Shown piece after piece: positions 13,625 to 24,201 of a stretch of 64,000 nucleotides of DNA. Both the position numbers and the translations under genes were made by a program. The notes below the pieces were generated by a model, which was not told the origin of the DNA, did not search any database, and worked only from the letters and a program-made list of their open reading frames with translations. Numbering within the stretch: the first letter of the stretch is position 1; each line of letters begins with the position of its first letter. Origin of the DNA: Litomosoides sigmodontis (taxonomy: Eukaryota > Nematoda > Chromadorea > Rhabditida > Onchocercidae). The stretch covers positions 3,592,001-3,656,000 of the forward strand of contig OY718805.1 in NCBI GenBank assembly GCA_963070105.1. Direction: 5' to 3'.

Positions 13625-14155
13625 ATAATAGCTTCACTGAAGTGGAACAAATTAAATTTATTGATCTGTTAAGTGACCTCCACACATTTGATGCCCCTAT
13701 TCTCAACAGTATTGCATTTTGAATTTGTCCTTGTTTTGCTTTGTTTACTATTACTGCTACCATTACTACTTTTATTACTATCACTACATCAGTGAGGTGA
13801 TGCGACAATATCGCAAATGTTATGGGTTTTAAATTACGTTAAAATTAAGATCAAAAATAATAAATTCTTCCCTCTCTCTACGTAGCTATATGCTTTGATT
13901 ATAATATGAGTTTAGTATATTTAGTCGAGTGTATTTAAGCAATTAATTCTAAATAAAATCAGATATAGGTTAACAACATCGTTGTACGAATGAAAAATTT
14001 TGTCTGATTTTCAGTCATCTGTTACGTTTCATTGCAATATCAAGTTGCTGCTAAAATTACATGGCATTTGTCAACGTCCACTATGTCCACCAATTCAATG
14101 GTACCTCCTTAGACCACAACGAAATTCAATAACTTCATCAAATGTACCTTCATAA
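12478..14155 (+). CDS. secreted cuticlin-like protein with only the C-terminal ZP subdomain
   Basis: Three exons, 12478-12728, 13255-13498 and 14015-14155, joined in phases 2 and 0; 211 residues. The N-terminus has a hydrophobic signal-like segment (MLISIGILFQISLLF). A linker reaches PECKYRIRSCNRNGSELKR, then VGIGEPIYHHWTCS, FCILVNNCTI, INEFGCSLFP, SSVTFHCNIKLL and GICQRPLCPP. These match, in order, the inter-subdomain linker and ZP-C half of nematode cuticlins and CUTL proteins, with their cysteines. The ZP-N half is absent, as are the furin site and membrane anchor that usually follow the last cysteines; the chain stops soon after CPP. ZP proteins build cuticle alae and apical matrix. A ZP-C-only form could cap or modify such polymers; that is an inference. 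Upstream coding exons are unlikely given the signal peptide, but not excluded. Confidence 0.85.
13554..13619. repeat. (TA)n microsatellite in an intron of the ZP-like gene
   Basis: About 30 TA units with one interruption (tatg), just after the exon 2 donor at 13499. Confidence 0.97.
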
Positions 14156-15596
14156 TAACAGATGTAATTCAAATTATAAATTTTTGAAATTAAGACTCAT
14201 CTGTATTCCTAGAATCTAAAAATTTACAATTAACAGATGTGTTGAGGGGTTTTTGGAAGGGCAAATGAGCAGAGCATATTCATCCAACAAATGAATAAGC
14301 TTAATGTAGTACTAATGCAAAAAACAATGCAAATAAAACTATAAATTCCGAATTCCTTTTTTTTTGGAAAAAAACTACATGTAAAAAAAAGGATACTTTG
14401 CTGGGAAATAACAAGTTATTGAAGAAAAGGAACAATTTAAATCGCTAAGAACTAATCATATTCCCTTATTAGTGGATTCAATCAAACATTTTCTTGTTGA
14501 AAATATTATTGCGCTACTACAGTTCATTATGATAATATTGTAGAACGGAGTAAAACTAAAAATACATCTTCCTGTAGCATGTCACATTTAATCAACAAAT
14601 TTAATTTCCCTTTTGCAACTTCACAAACAACAATTAGTTTATTTTCACATAACTTATGGATACCAACTAAATAATGATTGAAATACCATGAATTAAAGCA
14701 AAAACCCACCGAACAAATCAGTGAAATTGAACAATACATTGGCAAATGAAACATGATGTAGCAAAAAATAAAACGAATCGCACTTTTGTTTTAATGATCG
14801 TACTTTTTGTAACAGCAACGTAAAGAACACAAGTGAAAGCTTGAAGTACTTAGTTATACACAGTATGGAACTAAAAAAAATATAAAAACTGAAAGTAATA
14901 CTGAAATCATACCAAAAAATAGATATCATCAGAATTTAGTCAAAATTCAAAGTTGAACTTTTAGAGATTACTTTTGGACATTAACTAGAATTCTCCACGT
15001 TTTGCTTTTAATTTAAATTTATTTTTTCCCAATTCAGTTGTTTCACTCGAAATTTATTTCACCACGCGAGTTATAGAACCAGATCACTTCTATTCATAAG
15101 TCTATTTGAGCAAACAGGAAAGAAATTGCTTTAACACAGCATGATATCCAGCACCAAGTTTTCGAGAAGTCACAGTATTTTTTAATAATAACAATTCATG
15201 AATTAGAAAAGAGCTACATAAATATAAACAATTGAAAAAGTGCGAATCGAAAATGCAGTATGTACTCTAGAGCATTCTACCAAAACTGGACAGATAATGG
15301 TGTTTTAACCGATTTAACTGATGACCGGAAAAGACTTCTAAACGATTCCTTTATCAATGCTGAAAAAGATACGACTAAAAAAGATGAATTTAGCTTTCAC
15401 TTCAGAGTTTTTACTTATTTTTATTATTAACACAAAGGATATAATGTCAACATTTTTGTCTATTACATTAGTGGTAATGAAGGCATAGGATGAAATGTGG
15501 ATCTAATACTAAAGATAGCATGGATCTCAAAGCAGATTCTCCTGCTTTGCACAGTCCATTTAGATTTAATATTGAAGCAACAATTAGTTTGAATTT
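14156..15596. other. intergenic stretch between convergent genes, no clear gene
   Basis: It contains an AATAAA at 14332-14337, fitting the ZP-like gene. A 57-codon + strand ORF (about 15258-15431, starting MYSRAFYQNWTDNG) has coding-like composition but no splice sites. Two overlapping minus ORFs (14527-14929) show no family motif. Confidence 0.45.
14332..14337 (+). terminator. AATAAA polyadenylation signal of the ZP-like gene
   Basis: Canonical hexamer about 180 bp after the stop codon at 14153-14155, same strand. Confidence 0.45.
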
Positions 15597-16274
15597 TCAG
15601 GTCATTTGGTGACACACACTGTGGTAGTCGGCTGAACACTAAAAAGACAATGATTTAAATTAGAAAAAAATTACTACCGTATCTTTGTAATCGTTGTACA
15701 CCGGTTCTTGAATATCAACTATTTCAGCAGAATTATCTAAAATGAAAGTGGCATTAATTATAAAAAATATCACGTGCTCGCAAATCAAATTTAACCCATA
15801 TAGGCTACCAGGAGCAAAAGCTGGTATCCCTTTTGAAAATTATTTTCCCTCTCCTTCTTGCTGAAAAATTTACTAGTGCTATCAAACAAGCAAACAGAAC
15901 ATAAAGAATTCTCATTTAAATTATCAGTTCCAATGACCACAATCAGAAAGTAGTATCATTCGACCTAATACTACACTGATGTTCTGTTGCCCAAATGAAC
16001 ACGATAAAATAGCAAAAAAGATTGTTGAACTAGAACTACCAATTCATCATTAAAAAGGATTCCACGTAATATTAGCAAATAACGTACCATGAATGTGTTG
16101 CTGATCATCCTGTCGTTTAGACAACTTTGAAAGCAATTCTTTTTTGGATAGAAATGTTGGTAATTGAGATGGAATTAGATTACGTCGAAATTCAAGCTCT
16201 TCGTTCAAATGTCCCAAACGTTTAAAATGCACCTTTCCATTTTGAACATAATTAGATTTCGGTGACTCAGTTAA
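15597..16274 (-). CDS. unrecognised protein, 3' exons; possible secreted peptide precursor
   Basis: Three exons right to left, 16274-16088, 15736-15678 and 15638-15597, with consistent phases (0 in, 1, 0) and a TGA stop: 96 residues. The reading starts after a TTTGTTACAG acceptor, so at least one 5' exon is missing. The chain has several dibasic pairs (FKRL, FRRN, SKKE, SKRQ), a long acidic linker and the tail DTCSADYHSVCHQMT, with two cysteines seven residues apart near the C-terminus. Dibasic spacing plus a terminal Cys pair would suit a neuropeptide or hormone precursor, but there is no amidation glycine and I match no known family. One candidate 5' exon is a hydrophobic ATG-led ORF (about 16678 downward, beginning MKKKAVHLRFFFTIF), whose donor is poor. 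The three exons are likely real; the function is unknown. Confidence 0.55.
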
Positions 16275-16883
16275 CTGTAACAAACTTAGACTCAAAAGCG
16301 AATGAAAATTTTTCCAGCACTTTTCCCATAAATTATATCAAATTTAGTTAAGTTTTAATTCAAACATTCATTATGCTACTGAGTTACGTGATTTACTTAT
16401 GAAGACTATGTGTGAATTGTAGAAGAAAATAATATGCACGTAAATGTGAAAGATGCATAGATTATCGTATGAACTTGTGTTGCTATCAGTTGCTAACCTT
16501 ATTCCTTAGTTCAGCTATTCAAACTGAAGATATTAGCAAAAAAAGAAAAAGAAAAAAAAACATACTGTAAGGGGAAAATGTCGTTAGGAAAAGTGAAGTA
16601 GGGAAAGAGAAGAGGGCAGTAAAAATAGAAGCAAAAAATTGTGAAGAAAAAGCGAAGATGAACTGCTTTTTTTTTCATGGACGGGCTCCAGTGATTGAGT
16701 GTATGTGTGAAAGAAATAAGAGGAAAAAGCATGCCGAGATGGCAAGGCCTATACTTGTATTTTGCTTGCTTAAAGCAAGAAAAAAAAGAGCACCACAATC
16801 GTCATCATCTTTTTCATCCTTCCTTTCTTCTACAGTAGCAAGCAGTGCATCAAACTCAACAAAACCATCGAACTCACTCACTG

Positions 16884-19800
16884 ATGTCCAATCGAACTAT
16901 TATGTAAGTTACTACTTTTTTTTTGAATTTCACTAACTGGGCATATTAAGAGTTCTAATTTTAATAAGTACAATAAGTCAGTTATCATACTGAAGTCTGT
17001 TTTCTGTTTGATTAGATTTTAAAATGAATGTGTTCATAAAATAAGATTTGTTTCCTTCGTGGGAAAATAAGAGATAGCAATGAAGAGAGTTTAAAAAGTC
17101 AGCCAGACGGATATCTGTCTAATGTAAAGCAATATTTTAATTCCGAAAAAAAAACAAATATTTGTATTACGAAGCTCAGCTTCCTTTATTTGCCGTTATC
17201 TTATAACATTTTAGAACAACACTGACAAACCCTTCCTCTTTGATCTAATTGAAATGGTAAGCCAGTCTTCTAGCTATGTTCTCTAAATCAATTTTAAGTT
17301 TCATTCAATTTAGATAAATTTCTATATTCTTTTCCCCGGTTACAAAGAAGCTCAGATCAGCGAGATGTTAACATCAAGCAGCATAATTATTTTAAACCTA
17401 AATAGGAAGAGCAAATAGTATTCAAGGCTTTCTCCAGCGTATTCGATAGTCACTTCTCCTTACTGGCTACAGCTTCGTCACATAATTTTTTTTGAAATAT
17501 TTCTTCCTTTAGCGCCAGTGCAGTGAAGTGAAATCCGAACACTTATGCTTTTCCATACAGAACTACATTGGCTTTTATTTAAACTTCCTAAATTAATGGA
17601 TCAAGAAAACTTTCTGAGAAAATTTCAACTTTTGTTGGCAGATTTTTTGACAGACCGTAATTTAATCACTACAAATGATGCTGATATTTGACGGTATATG
17701 AGGCTTTAAAATACACCCAACGTAATTTAACACATTCTAATTCTATTTCATTACGTAATGGTAGTTGAAGCTTTTTAAATTTAAACTTCATCAATTCAAC
17801 TATAAAAATAGCTTATAATTTCAGGGAAGAAGGAAATGAAGGTGAGAAACCACCTTACTCATATGTTGCACTGATTACGATGGCAATAAGCGACTCACCT
17901 GAACAACGAATGACCCTTTCACAAATCTATCACGTACTACTTTCAACTTTTCTCACGGAACTGCTTTGCAAACTTGAAGATGAATTTAATATACTTACTA
18001 GCAGTCTCAAAAATCAACAACGCCTTTAACTTGAATTATGAAAAAGCGTGAGATTCTCTGAGACACTTATTAACCTTTCCAGCAATTCCCGTTCCTCTCC
18101 GAATATTAACAGTTAAACTATAAAGGAACTTTATACTCAAGTTCCAAACACGGAATGCCTAATGCATATAAACTTTATCACTTTCCCATGCTGAAAAACT
18201 ATTCACATGACATAAAAAAAAAGCTTAAGGGTAGTAGAGAAGTCCGGTATGAATCAACCTGGATGGAAAAAAAAACCTCTCCCACTCATTTGTCCTTTCT
18301 CTTACAGTACATTGATGCTCGCTTTCCATATTACCGTAACTGCGATCCCAAAAGGCGTCAAGGATGGCAGAATAGCATCAGGCATAACCTGTCTTTAAAC
18401 GACTGTTTTATCAAGAAGGCACGTGATGGTATTGGACCGGCAAATGATCGTAAGGGAAACTTCTGGACGTTATCACCTGATAGTGTAAACATGTTTGATA
18501 ATGGAAATTTTAAAAGAAGGTATGACTTATAGCTATAGCTTTCAAATATTAACTTGTACCAAACAAACGAAGTATTCCTTGTCTCAGAAATAGTCTGCAA
18601 GCGATCCTCATCAGATATTTCAAGATATTCACTAATAAAAACGGAATTTGAGGAAAAAGAGGATACTAATTCTACCATAGTTTGAAATGAAATCTATGTA
18701 ATAAATACTTAAGGTATACAGCCCCGAAATCTTGAAGCAAGTAAACCTGTTATCTCTGGATAGTTTTGCGGGCTCAATTATCACAACCTAATAACAACCA
18801 GTGGTAGTTTTTACTTGTCATAATTTACTTGTCATAATGAACGCTAAATGTTACTTTAGGATGACTAAGGTCCATAGCCTTAGTCATCCTAAAGTAACAT
18901 TTAGCGAAATCAGTAGAATTTAAAGAAATCGAAGTGTTATCTGCCTTCTTTCTTTCTCCACTCTCTTACAACTAAATACAAAAGGATGATCATATGCGAA
19001 ACGTTAAAAAAAATGATTTTAACGGCCGTCAGAAAAAAGAATGAAAGAGGCGCCAGAACAAAGTCGATTAACTTTTGCTCAGACAACTGATTCATGCAAA
19101 AGCACCTTTCATTGACCACAAGAGCTTTACAAACATAATTTTACACTCTTCATGTTACATTTCTTAAGTATTCCATACTTAAATATGTTGCTTCCAAAAA
19201 CTTCATTTGTAGAGAGGAAAGAACAGAATAACTTTAAAGAAATTTAGAATTGGTAGCCGTGGATGTTATGCACTCGGACTAACAAATTTCTTAAGTATTT
19301 CTTCCGCCACTTATAATAAGATCTTTTCAGGCGACGAATGCGGCGCGCAAGATGTACTGGCATAGAAGACAAAACTCTGAATTTGCAACCTTGGTTCTTA
19401 CAATACATGCAACGACAAGCACAACAACAGGTATTTTAGAAAAGGATGTTAACAACTTGTTTCAAGCTATTATTTGTTTATTTTAACCTATTATTTGCTT
19501 ACACGAACTTATTGAAAAACTTTCAGTGCTGTCCCTGAAGGCATTTCGAGTTATGAAAACTTCTAATGTTAAAAATTAAATTCGAAACTTTCAAAGTTTT
19601 ATAGCACATTTAAACAGGTTGCTTTGTGGAAAGCAACGAACATTATGCAATATAAGTTACAAAATCTACTGGAAACAACATTTCATTTTTAAATGCTACT
19701 GGCATTCTCACTCATAATAAAGTCTGTTCCAGCTTTTGGTTCACCCTCCAACAATGTTCCATTTATCAGACAACTATGGACCTGCAGGTAACATTTGTTG

Positions 19801-20032
19801 GACTGCTCCACCAGCGCAAATCATGGAACAGAAAACTCTATTACAAACTAATTCACCTGCAACTATCCATCCATCGCCAACAACAATTATTTATCGAAGT
19901 CCCGATGAATTTCAAGGAGCTTGGACAAATACGGTTATTCAACAGCAACTGCAAGATCACTTGCCTCCACCCATGCAAACATTAGAACAACCACCCGGTG
20001 TTACCTATGAAAAACTGGACGAATATTCTTAA
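16884..20032 (+). CDS. forkhead (Fox) transcription factor, FoxL-like
   Basis: DNA-binding transcription factor with a winged-helix domain. Five exons, 16884-16903, 17825-17933, 18308-18519, 19331-19430 and 19733-20032, give 246 residues; every junction keeps phase. Exon 1 codes only MSNRTI plus two bases and is the inferred start, because exon 2 needs a phase-2 donor and this is the one that fits. The domain runs from about residue 14 ([15 protein letters not shown]) through [15 protein letters not shown] and [20 protein letters not shown] to [20 protein letters not shown] and a basic RRRRMRR end. That basic end resembles FoxL2-type proteins. Between FPYYRN and GWQNS there is a short extra stretch (CDPKRRQ). 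The C-terminal region is Gln/Pro-rich ([10 protein letters not shown], then [12 protein letters not shown]), typical of a regulatory region. Convergent with the next minus-strand gene. Confidence 0.92.
18811..18838. repeat. 14-bp perfect tandem duplication
   Basis: TTACTTGTCATAAT occurs twice in direct succession, ending 3 bp before the hairpin at 18842, inside a forkhead intron. Confidence 0.95.
18842..18906. repeat. perfect inverted repeat, 29-bp arms, 7-nt loop
   Basis: Arms 18842-18870 and 18878-18906 are exact reverse complements, separated by TCCATAG. The arms begin CGCTAAATG and end CATTTAGCG. The repeat lies in the forkhead intron between 18520 and 19330. Sequence outside the arms does not extend the pairing. 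It could be a very small MITE remnant, a small-RNA hairpin or a recent inverted duplication. Confidence 0.97.
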
Positions 20033-20558
20033 ATGCATATCCAACAAGTTTACCAAAGAGAAATGCTAAAAAACATGTAAAGAATTTCTATGTTTTCGTC
20101 AAAATTTATATAAACTAGTAGTGATAGACAAATTCTGACACACCTTAAAGTACAGAGTTAAATATCAATGCGTGCAAAATGTACGAAATATTCCTGGTGT
20201 AAAAACTAGATTCGAGGCCTTAAATTTCTTTATCTCTGTTGCAAAGGTTATAACTTTTAGAAAAAAAGTCAAAATTGCTACCACGAAATACAAACTGATA
20301 TTTCCTTCATTAAATGTTTCAACGGAAGCTTTAAAATTCTTACGTTGGACTAATTAGGACCAGGAAATCAAAATATGATTTTCAATGTTAAGATCGCCAC
20401 TCTTCTGCCTGACTTTGATTAAGATTTAAAAACCAGTACAGAAGAGACAGTCTTCACTTTCAGACAGAATTCAAGTAGTGTTTATGCAAGATGTATTGTC
20501 ATTGTTTTTGGAAGTATTATAAGCTTAAAATCGCTTGAACTGTCAGCAATATTATATT
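20033..20558. other. 3' intergenic gap between convergent genes
   Basis: About 525 bp of non-coding sequence between the forkhead stop and the stop of the minus-strand membrane gene; no clear additional feature. Confidence 0.6.
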
Positions 20559-23013
20559 CTAATTCCTTGTAAGAGTTTCAGCAATACTTCCTGGCTGAGT
20601 CGAAGTGAAAATTCGTTGAATTTGGAAATAAAAAACTTAAACAGAAAGTTAAACAGAATTTTTCATGAATCTTACCTGCAAATTGATTAAAAGCTTCTCA
20701 CATTCATTTTTGATAGTCTGCAAAGAAAAATGTTAACTGCTAGTTTGTGTGCAAATGGTGAGAATATAAAACTCCTCAGCTTTTAAAGAATTTAATTCAA
20801 ATGATCCTTCATATATTTTTAAGATAATTTATGATTTAACCGTTCGTAAAAAGAAAAAGTTTGAAGCATAAACAAAGTACCGAAATGTTTTTCGCTTCCT
20901 CTCTAAGTTCTTCAATTTGCTTTCTAAATTCTTTCGCTTGTGTCTAAAAAAGAGAGAACAGTAATGATATATTACCATGTGCTACGTCTTGAAATTGAAA
21001 GGATCGTAGAAGTTAAAGAAATTTTCTTTGCGATAGAAGAGGATGGAGAAATGAAAAGAATGCAAAGGCATACAAATCAATTAGACATCATTTTTATTAT
21101 AGCTATTCGTTGGAAAAAACTTTGCACTACTAAGCAGAACGATAACAGTGAGAAACAATAATACCTGACATTGGAAAAAACGACTTTGAAAGTTGGTGTC
21201 TGAAAAAAATTAACGATTTTCACTCCACAGCTAAGAAATTAACGATTTTCATTTCATGAAATTCGATCCATTCCTAGGCGATACATGCACTTTTATAAAT
21301 AAAATTCTAATATCGGAACAAATAAAAATAAAAGTTTCATCAGGAAGACGGTTGAGGTGGTTAAAAAAGAGCATTGAAAGAAGAAAAAATATGTCACGCA
21401 ATTCTGACTCAAGGGCTTGAAAGAAATCTATAACGAGTTACCTTTTCTGTTGCTGAACGGTTTTTTATCCGTTGTTACTCCATGCAAACACTTTTTTAAA
21501 GTTTCCTGAAATACTAACACAAAATGTAAGAAGAAACAGAAACTTTTAAGAAACAGGAGAACTAAAGAAATTGCAGTATAAATCCTTCCACTTCCAACAA
21601 GCATACATACCTAAAATAGAGAATCAAGATTTCTCAACAACAATATCATCTTCACTCCCAAAAACCCTGAATTAAATCATGAAAGTTAGAACATTATCAA
21701 ACATGTACGATACGCAGAGCTAAAAAGCGTTTGACATCGCTAAATCTTAATCGGTAAGATCCGGTAATAGCGTGTCTGTTTCTTCGTTTATTTTATCATA
21801 AACCATTCACTGCACTAAATAATGGATTGATGATTACTAAAACTTTGCCATCAGAATCGTGCTGAAGACATAAATACAAGTCACATGCGAGCAATCTACT
21901 GAAAGGTACCCACAGATCAAGCTGCTATGTCTTCACTCCAATTTATCTTAAAGCTTGAAACAAACAACGAACTGAGTCGTACTATTTTTGAAACGTTACA
22001 TATCATGTATACATTCTTACCTCGCAAACTAACCACTGTATTTCACGATTTTCGTACCTTTCATTGGTTTCTAAATAAAATATCTATTATCAGCATTACG
22101 AACTCTTACAAATATTGCAATACACTATCTCTTCATAATTTATATATCTACCGAGTATTTCTGAGTCATTATAATTCAGCTTGGACTTGTATAACCTATT
22201 GTATAACCTATTCATAATCTTCCCTTTTATTAACTATAATCATTGTACTAGGTATTTTTGCTTACCCATCAAAGCTTGATTGTATTTAGCACGCAGATCA
22301 ATCAATAATTCTTCAGCTCGATGGTTCCGCTCCATTAACACTGTAAAAAAGCAATAACATTAAAAAGACATGTAAAATCATTTGTAATGTTGCGCGGTAA
22401 CAATATTTTGACAAAGAAAAAGAGGCAATAAAAAATTTCTCTTCATATACATTAACTTAATCACATCCAGATTTTGGATTTCTTAGAGTAAAAGGGACGA
22501 GGAAAAAAAGTGTGCCGTTCACCAGTCTACAAACTTTAATCCCCATTATTCAGATATTAGCTAACCAATTATACTTTAAATCAGTCTGAGAACATGCACA
22601 GTATTGGAAAGGCACTCCTTACAAAGCTCTACGAAGTGAAGTAGAACACAAATTCATTTGATCATCATCTCCGCCACGAAAAGAGTGTACGTTAGTTTGA
22701 AAAATATTAAAAATGATTACTAAACATATACTCTAATTGATATAAAGAAAAAAATCGTTCCTCTCCCCTCCTCAATCTTAATAGAATAAATGAACACTTT
22801 GCAAAAAAAAAAATTACTAAGACATAAAAAACTTGACTTACACTGTAACTGTGCACTCAAACCACCCGAATGTACCATCAATTTTGAACATTTGTCAGAT
22901 AAATATGCATAATTTGAATGATATTTCTTGTACTGAGCGATATAAAGTATTACAAAGAGCACTGATAAAACACCCAAAGTAAGGCGCGACCATAACACTT
23001 TACACAAATTCAT
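20559..23013 (-). CDS. type II membrane protein with coiled coil, GOLM1/CASC4-like
   Basis: Exons right to left: 23013-22842, 22340-22266, 21666-21611 (uncertain), 21505-21442, 21199-21165, 20943-20881, 20717-20676 and 20594-20559 (TAG). The ATG at 23013 opens a short cytoplasmic head, then one transmembrane segment (LTLGVLSVLFVILYIA, about residues 11-27). A charged helical lumenal part follows (LMERNHRAEELLIDLRAKYN, TQAKEFRKQIEELREEAKN), ending SIAETLTRN. A short head, one anchor and a lumenal coiled coil are the layout of Golgi GOLM1/CASC4 proteins. The similarity is architectural; I see no diagnostic motif. Oddity: exon 3 is the only candidate that restores phase between exons 2 and 4, yet in that phase its last codon is TAG. 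Either an alternative exon exists or two products are made. Confidence 0.68.
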
Positions 23014-24164
23014 ACCATATTTGCCACGCTGAAATCATCGATTAAAACGAGTAAGCAGAAATTGCCCACACAATCATTGAAAAAAGATGTCATGGAATCT
23101 CAACTTGTTAAACGATCCCATTGTGAATTTTATTAAATATGTATTTGTTCAACATAGCTCACAATCAAATAATCTAATATAAGTGATAAATAATTCTAAA
23201 TTATTACCATTACTATACGCAAAAATTAATTCGCATAATTTCTTGTAAACATTAGCTTATATTTTCCAGTATTGCATTTGAACATAACTTCAAATGTAAC
23301 ACAGGAAAACATAAGCAAAGAGCACTCAGATTTCTGCTTTTCATATAATCTAAGTCAGGAAGTTTTGCAGTTACGCCAACCTGAATATGACAAAAACAAT
23401 GACTGGTTCGTAGCAAAGCTCAATTAAAAGTGGAACTAACAAAAATGATATTACGTTCAGAGTGCAAAATGTTACGTCTGAATAGTTAGGTTAGGCGAAT
23501 GAATGAATTGATGGGTAGAGAGCTGCATCCATCGACACGTTTGAATGAGTGCCACGTGTGAGATTGATGCTCATGTTCCCTACCATATGAGATCCGTGAC
23601 GCTGCTAACATGCCCTCTCCGCGGCATGTCATGGGGAGTAGAAGGAGAAGGGATCACGAAATAGTGTGCGGTAGTTGACGAAGCTAGACGAGGAATAGCT
23701 GCATGTTGAGAGAGAAAGAAGAAATGGAGAAGAATGAAACGAACGAATGGTCGATTTGTGGTGGTCCATTGAAGGCAAGGAAGGTGTGGTGGTGGTGGTC
23801 GACGTAGTGCTTGTTCTTCTTTATGTAGTCGGTTGAATTTAGGGAGGGGGGAGGTTGCGATGTTGCATGACGAGCCTAGTCAAAGCTTGGCTAACTCATG
23901 ATCAGCTAGCTTTAAGGCCTAAAGCCAGAGAGGAGAGCCTCGGTCAAGGTCGCATAATCATTTTCACTCATCCTTCGTGCGTATTGCTTTGTTTCAAGGT
24001 TACCAACAACGTACCAGTTGCATTCTCCTGCGCAACACTCGTTATTCCTTTGTTAGCACGGGAAGTTCTTCTCAGCATGTGTTGCACAAATATATTAAGG
24101 TTGGCAGCTGGGAGGAATGCTTTCAATGAAAGGTTTGATGTTAAAAGATGAGAGCTTTGTTCTT

Positions 24165-24201
<37 letters not shown>

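Noticed and set aside
14527..14929. Two overlapping minus-strand ORFs
   Set aside because: No family motif and no consistent exon boundaries; likely chance.
16658..16903. + strand ORF starting MNCFFFHGRAP with a Ser-rich end and a good GTAAGT donor, followed by a 42-nt candidate exon (17215-17256)
   Set aside because: In this frame the donor is phase 0 and the 42-nt exon keeps phase 0, but the forkhead exon at 17825 needs phase 2. The same donor read from the ATG at 16884 fits exactly, so the longer frame is probably not coding for the forkhead protein.
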